Shown here one piece after another: positions 45,253 to 56,360 of a stretch of DNA of 64,000 nucleotides. Under the pieces are notes generated by a model. It saw nothing but the letters and a program-made list of their open reading frames with translations. It was not told the DNA's origin and ran no database searches. Source of the DNA: Burkholderia sp. BCC0322 (lineage in GTDB: Bacteria; Pseudomonadota; Gammaproteobacteria; Burkholderiales; Burkholderiaceae); assembly GCF_902833045.1 (NCBI RefSeq), contig NZ_CADFDU010000008.1, positions 233,018 to 297,017 of the forward strand, in the 5' to 3' direction. A program made the translations under genes and the position numbers. Numbering within the stretch: the first letter of the stretch is position 1; every line of letters begins with the position of its first letter.

Positions 45253-47682
45253 TTAGCCGCGCAGGCGCGCACCGGCGCGAGCCATCCGCTCGACCAGCGT
45301 CTGGATCGCCTGATCGACGACCTCATCCTGTAGCGTGCCAGCCGCGTCCTGCAACGTCACGCGGAAGGCAAGGCTCTTCTCGTGCGCGGCAAGACCACCG
45401 GAAGTATTTGATTTTGCACGAAATTCGTCGAAGAGTACAACCTTCTGAACGAATCGGCAGGCCTCTTCCGCAAGCGCCTTCTTCATTTCGTCGAAAAGTG
45501 CCTGAACCTCGACCGCCTGATCGACGACAACGGCGATATCGCGACGAACCGGCGGGAATTTCGACACGTCGGTCGGCGCGGGCAACGCACGCGCAATCAG
45601 CGCGTCCGCATCGATCTCGAACATCACCGGCGCTTGCGGCAGCTCGTATTTCTGCATCAGGCGCGGGTGCAGCTCGCCGATCCAGCCGACCGCGCGGCCG
45701 TCGACTTCGATCCGCGCGCTGCGGCCCGGATGGAGGGCCGGATGCTCCGCCTTCACGAAACGCGCGGCAGCGGGCGCGAGCAGCGCCTCGAGATCGCCCT
45801 TCACGTCGAAGAAATCGACCGCGCGGGTCGCTGCGCCCCACTGCTCATCGAGCGCCGGACCATAGGCAAGCGCACCGACGCGCTTCGGCTGCACATAACC
45901 TTCGACCGTCAGCTCACCGGCCTTCGCCGCCGCATCGGCGAGGAACACGCGGCCAGCCTCGAACACCCGCACGCGATCCGCGCGGCGGTTCAGGTTGTGG
46001 CGCAGCACGGAAATCAGGCTACCGAACAGCGTCGTACGCATCACCGACAGTTGGCTCGCGATCGGGTTCAGCAGCCGGATCGGGTTGTCGTTGCCGGCGA
46101 AATCGCGCTCCCACTCCGCATCGACGAAGCTGAAGTTGACGGTTTCCGCGTAGTCGCGCGCGGCGAGCGCGTGACGGATGTCGTGGATCGAGCGCCGCGT
46201 CTCGTTGGTCGCGCGCATTTCGCTCGTCGCGACCGGCGGACGCGCCGGGATCTTTTCGAAGCCGTAGATGCGCGCCACTTCCTCGATCAGGTCTTCCTCG
46301 ATCTCGATGTCGAAGCGATGCGACGGCGGCATGACGAGGAACGCGTCGTCTTCACGCTCGAACGGCAGGCCGAGGCGCGTGAAGATGCTGGCGATCTCGT
46401 CGGCGCCGATCTGCACGCCGATGATGCGGTTCGCGCGCGATACGCGCATCTTCACCGGCGCACGCTGCGGCAGGTTCACGGACTGATCGTCGACCGGCCC
46501 GGCCTTGCCGCCGCAGATATCCAGAATCAGCTGCGTGATGCGCTCGACGTGCTCGACGGTCGTCGCGTAATCGACACCGCGCTCGAAGCGATGGGCCGCA
46601 TCGGTCGAGAAGTTGTACTTGCGCGCCCGGCCGCGGATGCTGTCCGGCCACCAGAATGCGGCTTCCAGGTAGATGTTGGTCGTATCGAGCGTAACGGCCG
46701 TGCTGTCGCCACCCATGATGCCGGCCAGGCTTTCGACCTGGCGGTCGTCCGAAATCACGCCGACCGTTTCATCGAGTTCGACCGTGTTGCCGTTGAGCAG
46801 CTTCAGCGACTCGCCACGCTTGCCCCAGCGCACCTCGATGCCGCCGTGGATCTTGTCGAGATCGAACACGTGCGACGGACGGCCGAGCTCGAACATCACG
46901 TAGTTCGAGATGTCGACGAGCGCTGACACGCTGCGCTGGCCGGAACGCTCGAGGCGCTCGACCATCCACTGCGGAGTCTTCGCATGCGCGTTCACGCCGC
47001 GGATCACGCGCCCCGAGAAACGGCCGCACAGATCGGGGGCGGCAATGCGCACCGGCAGCGTCTCGTCGAGCTCGACGCGCACCGGGCGGATGTCGACCGG
47101 CGTCAGCGGCGCGCCGGTGATCGCGGCCGTCTCGCGTGCGATGCCGAACACGGACAGGCAGTCGGCCTTGTTCGGCGTCAGCTTGATTTCGAAGATCGTG
47201 TCGTCGAGATTGAGCGTCTCGCGGATGTCCTGGCCGACCGGCGTATCTTCCGGCAGCACCAGCAGGCCGCTGTGATCCTCGGACAGCTTCAGCTCGCGGG
47301 CCGAGCACAGCATTCCCTGGCTCTCCACGCCGCGCAGCTTCGACAGCTTGATCGCGAACGGTTTGCCGCCCTCTTCTGCCGGCGGCAGTTCCGCGCCGAC
47401 CAGCGCGACCGGCACCTTGATGCCGGGCGCGACGTTCGGTGCGCCGCAGACGATATTCAGCGTCGCGCCAGTGCCGGCGTCGACCTGGCAGACATTGAGC
47501 TTGTCCGCATCCGGATGCTTGACGACTTCGAGCACGCGGCCGACGACGATCTTCGACGTCGGCGGCGCAGCCTTGCTCAGCGATTCGACTTCGAGCCCCG
47601 CCATCGTCAGCGCGTGCGACAGTTCGTCGGTCGTCAGCTGCGGGTCGACAAAGGTTCTCAACCAGGATTCAGGGAATTGCAT
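45253..47682 (-). CDS. pheT: Phenylalanyl-tRNA synthetase beta subunit
   Basis: This 809-residue PheT has an N-terminal tRNA-binding OB domain ([25 protein letters not shown]), the B3/B4 editing domain, B5, a core-like catalytic fold and the C-terminal FDX-ACB anticodon-binding domain ([19 protein letters not shown]). It forms the alpha2-beta2 enzyme with PheS, 96 bp upstream. Confidence 0.97.
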   Translation of the reverse strand: MQFPESWLRTFVDPQLTTDELSHALTMAGLEVESLSKAAPPTSKIVVGRVLEVVKHPDADKLNVCQVDAGTGATLNIVCGAPNVAPGIKVPVALVGAELPPAEEGGKPFAIKLSKLRGVESQGMLCSARELKLSEDHSGLLVLPEDTPVGQDIRETLNLDDTIFEIKLTPNKADCLSVFGIARETAAITGAPLTPVDIRPVRVELDETLPVRIAAPDLCGRFSGRVIRGVNAHAKTPQWMVERLERSGQRSVSALVDISNYVMFELGRPSHVFDLDKIHGGIEVRWGKRGESLKLLNGNTVELDETVGVISDDRQVESLAGIMGGDSTAVTLDTTNIYLEAAFWWPDSIRGRARKYNFSTDAAHRFERGVDYATTVEHVERITQLILDICGGKAGPVDDQSVNLPQRAPVKMRVSRANRIIGVQIGADEIASIFTRLGLPFEREDDAFLVMPPSHRFDIEIEEDLIEEVARIYGFEKIPARPPVATSEMRATNETRRSIHDIRHALAARDYAETVNFSFVDAEWERDFAGNDNPIRLLNPIASQLSVMRTTLFGSLISVLRHNLNRRADRVRVFEAGRVFLADAAAKAGELTVEGYVQPKRVGALAYGPALDEQWGAATRAVDFFDVKGDLEALLAPAAARFVKAEHPALHPGRSARIEVDGRAVGWIGELHPRLMQKYELPQAPVMFEIDADALIARALPAPTDVSKFPPVRRDIAVVVDQAVEVQALFDEMKKALAEEACRFVQKVVLFDEFRAKSNTSGGLAAHEKSLAFRVTLQDAAGTLQDEVVDQAIQTLVERMARAGARLRG

Positions 47683-47778
47683 GGATGTCTACGTTCGAAA
47701 CAGGTTAGATCGACGCCCGGGCCCCGTCGGATCGGCCGTCGGGGCGTGTGCGGGCACAGGTCGGCGCGGCGCGCGGCG

Positions 47779-48792
47779 TTACGCGAACTGGCGCAGGAAA
47801 CGCAGGTCGTTCTCGAAGAACAGCCGGAGATCCTGGACGCCGTAGCGCAACATCGTCAGGCGCTCGAGGCCACTGCCGAACGCAAAGCCGATGTAGCGCT
47901 CGGGATCGAGGCCCATGTTGCGAATCACGGTCGGATGCACCTGCCCCGAACCGGAGATCTCGAGCCACTTGCCGGCGTTCTTGCCTTGCTCGAACATCAT
48001 GTCGATCTCGGCCGACGGTTCCGTGAACGGGAAATACGACGGACGGAAGCGCACGAGGATGTCGTCGCGCTCGAAGAATTTTTTCAGGAAGTCGGTATAG
48101 ACGCCCTTGAGGTCGGCGAAGCTGATGTTTTCGTCGATCCACAGCCCCTCGACCTGATTGAACATCGGCGAGTGGGTCGCATCGCTGTCGACGCGATACG
48201 TGCGGCCCGGCGCGATCACCTTGATCGGCGGACGGTTCATGCGCGCGTAACGCACCTGCATCGGGCTCGTGTGCGTGCGTAGCAGCAGCTGGCGGCCGTC
48301 GGCATCCTTGCCTTCGACGTAGAAGGTGTCCTGCATCGAACGCGCCGGATGGTTCTCCGGGCTGTTCAGCGACGTGAAGTTGTACCAGTCGGTCTCGATT
48401 TCGGGGCCATCGGCCACATCGAAGCCGATCGAGCCGAAAATCTGTTCGACACGCTCCCACGTGCGCATCACGGGGTGCAGGCTGCCTGCTCCGGCGCCGC
48501 GGCCCGGCAACGTCACGTCGATCGCTTCGGCAGTGAGGCGCTGATTCAGCAGCGCGTCGGCCAGTGCCTGACGGCGTGCGGTCAGCGCGGCTTCAACCTG
48601 CTGCTTCGCGACGTTGATGCGTGCGCCTTCGGTCTTGCGTGCTTCGGGATCGAGCTTGCCGAGACCCTTCAGCAACTCGGTCAGCGCGCCCGACTTGCCG
48701 AGAAATCGTGCTTTCTCATTTTCGAGCGTGGTGATGTCGGCAGCCTGTTCGAAGGACTGCTGCGCGTCGGCGACAATCTGGTCCAGATCCAT
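47779..48792 (-). CDS. pheS: Phenylalanyl-tRNA synthetase alpha subunit
   Basis: This 337-residue class II synthetase subunit has an N-terminal coiled coil, motif 2 region [27 protein letters not shown] and motif 3 [32 protein letters not shown]. The start at 48792 ([12 protein letters not shown]) gives the family length; in-frame upstream starts (48846, MMGS) are less likely. A terminator lies about 55-80 bp upstream, so pheST may be partly attenuated or have its own promoter. Confidence 0.96.
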   Translation of the reverse strand: MDLDQIVADAQQSFEQAADITTLENEKARFLGKSGALTELLKGLGKLDPEARKTEGARINVAKQQVEAALTARRQALADALLNQRLTAEAIDVTLPGRGAGAGSLHPVMRTWERVEQIFGSIGFDVADGPEIETDWYNFTSLNSPENHPARSMQDTFYVEGKDADGRQLLLRTHTSPMQVRYARMNRPPIKVIAPGRTYRVDSDATHSPMFNQVEGLWIDENISFADLKGVYTDFLKKFFERDDILVRFRPSYFPFTEPSAEIDMMFEQGKNAGKWLEISGSGQVHPTVIRNMGLDPERYIGFAFGSGLERLTMLRYGVQDLRLFFENDLRFLRQFA

Positions 48793-48846
48793 AGATCCCA
48801 TCATTTCCAACGTCATTCGGTCTTGGCGAGCGAAATCGCCCACCAA

Positions 48847-48872
48847 ACAAAAAAGGGGCTCGGAAGAGCCCC
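48847..48872 (-). terminator. Terminator between rplT and pheS
   Basis: On the minus strand GGGGCTC-TTCC-GAGCCCC is followed by TTTTTTGTTT. It lies between rplT and pheS, where E. coli has the pheM attenuator; no phenylalanine-rich leader peptide is visible here. Confidence 0.85.
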
Positions 48873-48940
48873 GTTTTCGCTGCAGCGGCCGAGACTACCG
48901 GAACATCGCTGCAACTAACCACGCAGTGCTAATTTCGCAA

Positions 48941-49300
48941 TTAGGCTGCAACGGCGGCTTTCACCTGCTTGACGATCGCAGCAAAAGCAGCCTTGTCGAA
49001 CACCGCCATATCGGCCAGCACCTTACGGTCGAGTTCGATCGACGCCTTCTTCAGGCCGTTGATGAACACGCTGTAGGTCATGTCGTGCTGGCGAACTGCC
49101 GCGTTGATACGCGTGATCCACAGTGCGCGGAACACACGCTTCTTGTTGCGGCGATCGCGGTACGCGTACTGACCAGCGCGCATCACCGCCTGCTTGGCGA
49201 TGCGGTAGACGTTATTGCGGCGGCCGCGATAACCCTTGGCCAGGTTGATGATCTTCTTGTGGCGGGCCCGTGCGGTTACCCCACGTTTGACTCGAGGCAT
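48941..49300 (-). CDS. rplT: 50S ribosomal protein L20
   Basis: This 119-residue L20 ([68 protein letters not shown]) is full length and typical. It is cotranscribed with infC and rpmI; in E. coli L20 represses its own operon. Confidence 0.98.
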
Positions 49301-49329
49301 GTTTCTCTCCTTAGAGTATCAGTTAGGGG

Positions 49330-49527
49330 TTACGCGAACGGCAGCATCGCGCGGACGGAGTTCAGATCGGAATCATGAACTGCCGTTGCGCCGCGCAGGT
49401 GACGCTTGTTCTTCGTGGTTTTCTTGGTCAGGATGTGACGCTTGAAGGCTTGACCGCGCTTGACGGTACCGCCCGGCCGCACCACGAAGCGCTTTGCAGC
49501 ACTCTTCTTGGTCTTCATCTTAGGCAT
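49330..49527 (-). CDS. rpmI: 50S ribosomal protein L35
   Basis: This is a 65-residue L35 ([46 protein letters not shown]). The start at 49527 (MPKMK) matches the family; the ATG three codons upstream is not needed. Confidence 0.97.
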
Positions 49528-49715
49528 GACGAACAACTCCAGTTTATTAGATGGCGATGGGTGTGCGGTTGGCTTGCGCCCTTGACCCGCCCTTCGAAAC
49601 CCAGTCCACTTGTGTACGGCGAACCGCTTGCGCAGCCGCCGTCATTGTTGGCACGCCGCCCTGACGGGCGACGCGCCGAACCACTGCGAACCTGCGCGCG
49701 AAGCGCGCGGGCCCG

Positions 49716-50240
49716 TTACTTCTTTTTCTTCGGCGAGAGCACCATGATCATCTGGCGCCCTTCCATCTTCGGCATCTGCTCGACCTGGCCGACTTCCTCG
49801 AGATCCGTGCGCAGACGCTCAAGCATCCGCATACCGATTTCCTGGTGAGCCATTTCGCGGCCGCGGAAACGCAACGTGATCTTCGTCTTGTCGCCTTCTT
49901 CGAGGAAGCGCACGAGATTGCGGAGCTTGACGTTGTAGTCACCGTCATCGGTACCCGGGCGGAACTTGACTTCCTTGACCTGGATGACCTTCTGCTTCAG
50001 CTTCGCTTCGTGTTGCTTCTTCGATTCCTGGTACTTGAACTTGCCGTAATCCATCAGACGGCAAACCGGGGGAACCGCTTGCGGCGCGATTTCCACCAGG
50101 TCAACATCCAGTTCTTCCGATTTACGGAAAGCATCAGCGAGTTTTACGATACCGAGCGGCTCGTTCTCGATCCCGACCAGGCGCACTTCCGGCGCAGTGA
50201 TTTCACCGTTGATGCGGTGCGACGACTTATCAGTAGCGAT
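49716..50240 (-). CDS. infC: Translation initiation factor IF-3, ATC start
   Basis: This 174-residue IF-3 reads [32 protein letters not shown] from an ATC codon at 50240, preceded by GAGGAAACGTAAC. IF-3 genes use rare ATT/ATC/ATA starts so that IF-3 represses its own translation, so an ATG/GTG-based call beginning at the GTG at 50186 is 18 codons short. The C-terminal domain ([42 protein letters not shown]) is complete. A GC-rich 188-bp gap with a GCGCGC hairpin separates it from rpmI. Confidence 0.95.
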   Translation of the reverse strand: MATDKSSHRINGEITAPEVRLVGIENEPLGIVKLADAFRKSEELDVDLVEIAPQAVPPVCRLMDYGKFKYQESKKQHEAKLKQKVIQVKEVKFRPGTDDGDYNVKLRNLVRFLEEGDKTKITLRFRGREMAHQEIGMRMLERLRTDLEEVGQVEQMPKMEGRQMIMVLSPKKKK

Positions 50241-50289
50241 GTTACGTTTCCTCTAAAAATTAAAAAAACGAGCCGCGCTGCCAGGGCGG

Positions 50290-52197
50290 TTACTTGAACG
50301 ACCGCAGGTCTTCCTGCAGACGCTCAACGAAGGCATCGACCGGCATCACGCCAAGATCGACGCCGCCACGGGCACGCACGGCTACCGTTTGCGCATCACG
50401 CTCCTTATCACCCACGACGAGGAGATAAGGCACCTTTTCCAGCGTGTGCTCGCGTATTTTATAGCTAATCTTCTCATTGCGCAAATCGGCCGTCACTCTA
50501 ACCCCTTGTTTTTGCAACGATTGGGCCAGAGATTGCGCATATTCGGCCTGACTTTCGGCGATATTGAGCACAACTGCCTGGAACGGCGCGAGCCAGGCCG
50601 GCATCGCACCAGCGTGGTGCTCGATCAAAATGCCGAGGAAACGCTCCATCGAACCGACGATTGCACGGTGCAGCATCACCGGACGACGGCGGCTGCTGTC
50701 ATCCGCGACATACTCGGCGCCGAGGCGCTCCGGCAGCACCATGTCGAGCTGCAGCGTGCCGCACTGCCACGAACGGCCGAGCGCATCCTTGATGTGATAC
50801 TCGATCTTCGGGCCGTAGAACGCACCCTCACCCGGCAACTCCTCCCACGTGAGGCCGCAGGCCGTCAGCGCATCGCGCAGGCCCTGCTCGGCGCGATCCC
50901 AGGTTTCGTCCGTACCCGCGCGCTGCTCCGGGCGCAGCGACAGCTTGATGTCGATGTGATCGAAGCCGAAGTCCTTGTACACGCTCATTGCCAGCGTGTT
51001 GAACGCGATCGATTCCGAGATGAACTGGTCTTCCGTACAGAAGATGTGCGCATCGTCCTGCACGAAGCCGCGCACACGCATCAGACCATGCAGCGCGCCC
51101 GATGCCTCGTTGCGGTGGCACGAACCGAATTCCGCGTAACGCAGCGGCAGGTCGCGGTACGAACGCAGGCCGTGCTTGAACACCTGGACGTGGCCGGGGC
51201 AGTTCATCGGCTTGATCGCGTAATCGCGCTTCTCCGACTCCGTCGTGAACATGTTCTCGCGGTAGTTCTGCCAGTGGCCCGACGCCTCCCACAGCGAGCG
51301 GTCCATGATCATCGGCGTCTTGATCTCGAGGTACCCGGCTTCGCTCACGCGGCGGCGCATGTACTGCTCGACCTGCTGCCACAGCGCCCAGCCCTTCGGA
51401 TGCCAGAACACCATCCCCGGCGACTCTTCCTGCATGTGGAACAGGTCGAGCTGCTTGCCGAGCTTGCGGTGGTCGCGCTTTTCAGCTTCCTCGAGCATGT
51501 GCAGGTACTGGTCCTGGTCTTCCTTCTTCGTCCAGGCCGTGCCATAGATGCGCTGCAACTGCTCGTTCTTCGAATCACCGCGCCAGTACGCGCCCGCGAC
51601 CTTCATCAGCTTGAAGACTTTCAGCTTGCCGGTGGACGGCACGTGCGGACCACGGCACAGATCGGTAAAGCCGCCGTGCGAATACAGCTTGATTTCATCG
51701 CTTTGCGGAATCGATTCGATGATCTCGGCCTTGTACTTCTCGCCGATGCTGCGGAAGTAGCCCGCCGCCTCGTCGCGCGACACGACACGGCGCGTGACGG
51801 GCTCGTCCTTCTTCGCGAGTTCCTGCATGCGCTTTTCGATCTTTTCCAGATCTTCCGGCGTAAACGGGCGGTTGTACGAGAAGTCGTAATAGAAACCGTT
51901 GTCGATCACCGGGCCGATCGTCACCTGCGCGTCCGGATACAGTTCCTTCACCGCGTACGCGAGCAAGTGCGCCGTCGAGTGACGGATGATGTCGAGGCCG
52001 TCGGCGTCCTTGTCGGTCACGATCGCGAGCGACGCGTCGCGGTCGATCACGGCCGACGTATCGACGAGCTCGCCATCGAGCTTGCCACCAAGCGCAGCCT
52101 TCGCAAGGCCGGGACCGATCGAGGCTGCAACCTCGGCAACTGTCACCGGATGCTCGTATTGTCGAACTGAGCCGTCAGGCAAGCGTATCGAAACCAT
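50290..52197 (-). CDS. thrS: Threonyl-tRNA synthetase
   Basis: This 635-residue class II synthetase has an N-terminal TGS domain, the editing domain ([34 protein letters not shown] with the editing His residues), catalytic motifs with [57 protein letters not shown] (zinc Cys in MNCPGH) and the anticodon-binding C terminus. It is followed 49 bp later by infC, the classical thrS-infC-rpmI-rplT order. Confidence 0.97.
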   Translation of the reverse strand: MVSIRLPDGSVRQYEHPVTVAEVAASIGPGLAKAALGGKLDGELVDTSAVIDRDASLAIVTDKDADGLDIIRHSTAHLLAYAVKELYPDAQVTIGPVIDNGFYYDFSYNRPFTPEDLEKIEKRMQELAKKDEPVTRRVVSRDEAAGYFRSIGEKYKAEIIESIPQSDEIKLYSHGGFTDLCRGPHVPSTGKLKVFKLMKVAGAYWRGDSKNEQLQRIYGTAWTKKEDQDQYLHMLEEAEKRDHRKLGKQLDLFHMQEESPGMVFWHPKGWALWQQVEQYMRRRVSEAGYLEIKTPMIMDRSLWEASGHWQNYRENMFTTESEKRDYAIKPMNCPGHVQVFKHGLRSYRDLPLRYAEFGSCHRNEASGALHGLMRVRGFVQDDAHIFCTEDQFISESIAFNTLAMSVYKDFGFDHIDIKLSLRPEQRAGTDETWDRAEQGLRDALTACGLTWEELPGEGAFYGPKIEYHIKDALGRSWQCGTLQLDMVLPERLGAEYVADDSSRRRPVMLHRAIVGSMERFLGILIEHHAGAMPAWLAPFQAVVLNIAESQAEYAQSLAQSLQKQGVRVTADLRNEKISYKIREHTLEKVPYLLVVGDKERDAQTVAVRARGGVDLGVMPVDAFVERLQEDLRSFK

Positions 52198-52279
52198 AGC
52201 AATCTCCGTGATGCCGACAGTGGGCGGCAGACCAGGTACGCGATTTAAAAATCACGCGGGAAAATTTCGCGACAAAAAA

Positions 52280-52309
52280 AATGCGGCCCCGCTTTCGAGG
52301 GGCCGCATT
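52280..52309 (-). terminator. tRNA-Val terminator
   Basis: On the minus strand AATGCGGCCCC-TCGAAAGC-GGGGCCGCATT then TTTTTTT, between the tRNA and thrS. Confidence 0.9.
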
Positions 52310-52468
52310 CGATACTTCACTCAAACTGAAAGGGCGAAAGGGTTCCTCGACTAGCGTCGCTCCGAAAAGGTTTCGGTCAACGTTCGCGGTGTCATAACCG
52401 TATTCGCCTTGTTCGCGTTGAGTTATTTACTGCATCGAACACCCGGATACCGGACATTCTCAATTCGT

Positions 52469-52545
52469 TGGTAGGCTCGATTGGACTCGAACCAACGACC
52501 CCCACCATGTCAAGGTGGTGCTCTAACCAGCTGAGCTACGAGCCT
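52469..52545 (-). tRNA. tRNA-Val (GAC)
   Basis: This 77-nt tRNA has acceptor stem AGGCTCG/CGAGCCT, anticodon stem CCACC/GGTGG with loop TTGACAT giving anticodon GAC, T-loop GGTTCGAGTCC and an encoded ACCA end. Confidence 0.97.
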
Positions 52546-52632
52546 AGTGAAGCTAAGATTATATGGAGCCGTTACCCGCTTGGCAAGTATTTTTATGCAG
52601 CCGCAGCAAAATAACGGTGTTCGAACCCCACA

Positions 52633-54867
52633 TCATGCCTTCCGTCCGGCCCGCACGACGCCCTGCACCTCGCCGAGCAGCGTACATGCGCGCTGCACCT
52701 GCGCCGAGTTCGACACCTCGACCGTGAACTGCATGAATGCCGCATTGCGGCGGCTCTGCGTCTTCACGCCCACGACGTTCATCTTCTCGCGTGCGAACAC
52801 TTCGGAGATGTCGCGCAGCAACCCTTGCCGGTCGCTCGCCTCGATCATCAGGTCGACCGGATAGACGGACGCGCCGCGCCCGCCCAGCACGTCGGCCGAC
52901 CAGGTCGTCTGCAGCACGCGCTCCGGCGCGCGCTCGACCATCCGGCGGAAGGTCGGGCAATCGGTGCGATGGATCGACATCCCCTTGCCGCGCGTGACGA
53001 AACCACTGATCGGATCGGGCGGCGCCGGACGGCAGCAGCGCGCGAGCTGGGTCAGCAGCGCGTCGACACCCACGACCAGCACGCCGGTCGACGCGCCGTG
53101 CGCCACGCTCGCGCCGCTGCTGCGTTTCTCGAAATCGGCAGGCGCCTCGGGCGCCGGTTCGGGTGGCGGCGCATCGGACAGCGCGTGCTCGACATTGCGC
53201 AGGCTGAACTCTTCCTTGCCGACGACCGAGAACAGCTCCTCGGGCGACTTGAAGCCGAGCTTCGCGGCGAGGTTGTCCAGGTTGACCGACGTCTTGCCCT
53301 CGCGTTGCAGCGTCTTTTCGACGAGCGCGCGGCCGTGCGAGACGTTTTCTTCCTGCTCGATCGAGTTGAACCACGCCCGCACCTTCTGACGCGCGCGCGA
53401 GCTCTTCAAATAGCCGAGCTGCAGGTTCAGCCAGTCGCGCGACGGCCCGCCCTCCTTCACCGCGACGATCTCGACCGTCTGGCCATTCGCGAGCGGCGTG
53501 TTGAGCGGCACCATCGCGCCGTCGACACGCGCGCCACGACAGCGATGGCCAAGTTCGCTGTGCAGGTGGTACGCGAAATCGACCGGCGTCGCGCCCTGCG
53601 GCAACGCAATCACGCGCGCCTGCGGCGTCAGCACGTAGATGTGGTCGTCGTCGAGCGACGTCTCGCGCAATTGCGCCCACGCCTCGTCGCCCGACTTTTC
53701 CGCGCCGTCCTCGACGTCATCCTTCCATGCGAGCAGCTGGCGCAGCCATGCAATCTTCTCGTCGTACTTGTCGCTCGCCGAGAACTGACCTCCATAGCCG
53801 CGCGCGCCGGCTTCCTTGTAGCGCCAGTGCGCGGCGACGCCGTACTCGGCGAAACGGTGCATCTCCTGCGTGCGGATCTGCACTTCGAATGCGCGGCCGT
53901 CGTCGCCGATCACCACCGTATGCAGCGACTTGTAGCCGTTCGGCTTCGGTCGCGAGATGTAGTCGTCGAATTCCTTCGGCACCGGCTGCCACAGGTGATG
54001 CACGATGCCGAGCACCGCGTAGCAATCCTTGATGTCCGGCACGATCACGCGAAATGCGCGCACGTCGTACAACTCGGAAAAATCGAGCTCCTTGCCGCGC
54101 ATCTTGCGCCAGATGCTGTAGATATGCTTCGGCCGGCCGCTCACCTCGGCCTGGATGTTCGCGTCCGCCAGCTCGTGCTGCAGCCGCGCGATCGCCTGCG
54201 TGACGTACGCCTCGCGCTCGATGCGCTTCTCGTCGAGCAGCTTCGCGATCCGTTTGTAGGTCACGGGATCCTCAAAGCGGAACGCGAGATCCTCGAGCTC
54301 CCACTTCAGCTGCCAGATACCGAGCCGGTTCGCGAGCGGGGCATAAATCTCGAGCGTCTCGCGCGCAACGTCGGGCGGCGGGTCGATCTTCGCGGCCGCG
54401 TAGTAGCGCAACGACTGCAACCGCGACGCGAGCCGGATCAGCACCACGCGGATGTCCTGCGCGAAGGCGAGCAGCATCTTGCGCAGCGCCTCGATCTGCG
54501 TGCGCCGCTCTTCCGCCGCGTCGCGCCCGGAGTCGGGTTTCGCGTTCTGCGCGGCGCGCAGGCTGACGGTGCCGAGCCTCAGCAGCTTGCGCACGTCGGA
54601 CACGAGCCGCGCCACTTCGTCGCCGAAACGCTCGGTCAGCTCGCGCTCGGGATCGCTCAGGTGCGGCGTCAGCACGAACAGCGCGGCGGCCTGCATCGCG
54701 GACGGATCGACGTTCAGCGTGCGCATGATCGCCGCCGTGCCTGCCGAGTGATCGGCGAGCAATTCGCCGGACGACAGGCGCGCGTCGCCGGCCCGCTCGC
54801 GCACGAACGCGAGCACGTCGTCGAACGACGGCGCCGCGACGGGAGAGGCGGAAACGGATCCGGTCAT
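52633..54867 (-). CDS. relA: (p)ppGpp synthetase RelA
   Basis: This 744-residue Rel protein has an HD-type hydrolase domain that is degenerate (AAALFVLTPHLSDPE where hydrolases have an HD pair), so it is the synthetase-only RelA class. It has a synthetase domain (YSIWRKMRGKELDFSELYDVRAFRVIVPDIKDCYAVLGIVH), TGS (VIALPQGATPVDFAYHLHSELGHRCRGARVDG), a Cys-rich segment (LTQLARCCRPAPPDPISGF) and a C-terminal ACT domain. It senses uncharged tRNA on ribosomes. It lies upstream of tRNA-Val on the same strand. Confidence 0.95.
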   Translation of the reverse strand: MTGSVSASPVAAPSFDDVLAFVRERAGDARLSSGELLADHSAGTAAIMRTLNVDPSAMQAAALFVLTPHLSDPERELTERFGDEVARLVSDVRKLLRLGTVSLRAAQNAKPDSGRDAAEERRTQIEALRKMLLAFAQDIRVVLIRLASRLQSLRYYAAAKIDPPPDVARETLEIYAPLANRLGIWQLKWELEDLAFRFEDPVTYKRIAKLLDEKRIEREAYVTQAIARLQHELADANIQAEVSGRPKHIYSIWRKMRGKELDFSELYDVRAFRVIVPDIKDCYAVLGIVHHLWQPVPKEFDDYISRPKPNGYKSLHTVVIGDDGRAFEVQIRTQEMHRFAEYGVAAHWRYKEAGARGYGGQFSASDKYDEKIAWLRQLLAWKDDVEDGAEKSGDEAWAQLRETSLDDDHIYVLTPQARVIALPQGATPVDFAYHLHSELGHRCRGARVDGAMVPLNTPLANGQTVEIVAVKEGGPSRDWLNLQLGYLKSSRARQKVRAWFNSIEQEENVSHGRALVEKTLQREGKTSVNLDNLAAKLGFKSPEELFSVVGKEEFSLRNVEHALSDAPPPEPAPEAPADFEKRSSGASVAHGASTGVLVVGVDALLTQLARCCRPAPPDPISGFVTRGKGMSIHRTDCPTFRRMVERAPERVLQTTWSADVLGGRGASVYPVDLMIEASDRQGLLRDISEVFAREKMNVVGVKTQSRRNAAFMQFTVEVSNSAQVQRACTLLGEVQGVVRAGRKA

Positions 54868-54906
54868 TGCACGGCCTGGCGGAATACGGTCATCGTCGGA
54901 TAACGC

Positions 54907-55260
54907 TCAGCTCCGTTGCGCGGCGACGACGACGATCTCGACGAGCAGTGCCGGATCCGCGAGCTTCGCCTCGACGGTTGCGCGCGGCGGCGTGTTGCCC
55001 TGTGCGACCCATGCGTCCCACTCCGCATTCATGCCTTCGAAGTTCGCCAGATCCGAGATGTAGATCTGCACCGACAGCAGATGCGCCTTGTCGCTGCCCG
55101 CTTCGGCGAGCAGGCGGTCGATGTGGCCGAGCACTTCGCGCGTCTGGCCCCTGATGTCCTGCGTGGTGTCTTCGGCGATCTGGCCGGCCAGATACACGGT
55201 ACCGTTGTGGATCGCGGTTTCGGAGAGTCGGGCCCCGACGTGGTGACGAATGACTGCCAT
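54907..55260 (-). CDS. RidA/YjgF-family protein
   Basis: This 117-residue trimeric RidA-type protein has the opening motif NGTVYLAGQIAEDTTQDI, the AHLLSVQIYISDLANF segment and the C-terminal PPRATVEAKLADPALLVEIVVVAA containing the conserved Arg of imine deaminases. Members remove reactive enamine/imine intermediates. It is 39 bp upstream of relA on the same strand. Confidence 0.9.
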   Translation of the reverse strand: MAVIRHHVGARLSETAIHNGTVYLAGQIAEDTTQDIRGQTREVLGHIDRLLAEAGSDKAHLLSVQIYISDLANFEGMNAEWDAWVAQGNTPPRATVEAKLADPALLVEIVVVAAQRS

Positions 55261-55340
55261 GAAATGTTCCGGTCGTGATTGGGTAAGGAATCGGGCGGCA
55301 ACACGGCCCGCGTGCCGCCGAACCGCATATTATGACGCGT

Positions 55341-56237
55341 TTATGCGCCACCTTCGACGAAAAACCGCCGCGCGAGCGCAATCTGATCGGCGCTGACGAA
55401 CGCCGGCGCGTGGCCCGCACCCGGAATCTCGACGTGCGTCACACGCCGGCCGCGACGTACCATTTCGGCCGCCGTCTCGCGCGACAGCAAATCGGACGTC
55501 TCGCCGCGCACGACCAGCAGCGACGCGTCCGTCGTCTCGATCGCGCGCCATAGCGCGGCCTCGCCGAGTGCGGCCAGTTCAGGCGTCGTCGCCTTGAACG
55601 GCTCGGCGATGCGCGGATCGTAGCGCATCGTCCAGCCGCCTTCGGGCAATTCTTGCAGCAATGGCCCGTTGATCTCGCGCCACTCGTCGGCGCTCAGCGC
55701 GCCGAACGGCAGCGACAGCGACTTCAGATAGTCGATCCCCTCCTGCTCCGTCGCAAACCGCGGCTGTACGCCGAGGTATTCGCCGATGCGCGTGAGCGAA
55801 TCGGGTTCGATACGCGGACCAACGTCGTTGACGATCATCCGGCGCAGCGGCGAACCGGGCAGCCCCGCGAGCGCCAAGCCGATCAGGCCGCCCATCGACG
55901 TGCCGAACCAGTCGACCGATTCGACGTCGAGCCGTGCGATCAGCGTCACCATGTCGGCCACGTACTGCGGAATCGCATAGAGCCGCGGATCGGACAGCCG
56001 GTCCGACCGGCCACGCCCGACGACATCGGGACAGACGACGCGATACGTATCGGACAGCGCGGAGGCGAGCCTGTCGAAATCGCGCCCGGAGCGGGTCAGG
56101 CCGTGCACGCAGACAAGCACACGCGGATTCGCGGGATCGCCCCATTCGGTATAGGCGACGTGGTGAAGACCGGCCGCACTCGCACACTGCACGCGTCGCT
56201 GGCGGGGAACCGGGGAATTCGCTGGAGTCGTTGGCAT
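55341..56237 (-). CDS. Alpha/beta hydrolase
   Basis: This 298-residue alpha/beta hydrolase has VLVCVHGLTRSGRDF (oxyanion HG), the nucleophile elbow DWFGTSMGGLIG, a catalytic-acid region and the C-terminal histidine in GAGHAPAF. The substrate is unknown. The ATG at 56237 has AGGA at good spacing; an ATG at 56246 is also possible, and longer starts are unlikely. Confidence 0.87.
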   Translation of the reverse strand: MPTTPANSPVPRQRRVQCASAAGLHHVAYTEWGDPANPRVLVCVHGLTRSGRDFDRLASALSDTYRVVCPDVVGRGRSDRLSDPRLYAIPQYVADMVTLIARLDVESVDWFGTSMGGLIGLALAGLPGSPLRRMIVNDVGPRIEPDSLTRIGEYLGVQPRFATEQEGIDYLKSLSLPFGALSADEWREINGPLLQELPEGGWTMRYDPRIAEPFKATTPELAALGEAALWRAIETTDASLLVVRGETSDLLSRETAAEMVRRGRRVTHVEIPGAGHAPAFVSADQIALARRFFVEGGA

Positions 56238-56360
56238 CGTTGGCATCCTGTCGAACGGGGGCGACGCACGGGACAACGCTTGCGGCGCCTGATGCAAACG
56301 ATTGTAAACCGCTTCGGAATGACGAGGCGCCACGCGCCCGGCCCGTCGCCAGGGACGGGT

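Noticed and set aside
49528-49715. L20/L35 leader regulatory structure
   Set aside because: A GC-rich hairpin exists after infC, but I could not match it to a known L20-binding element.
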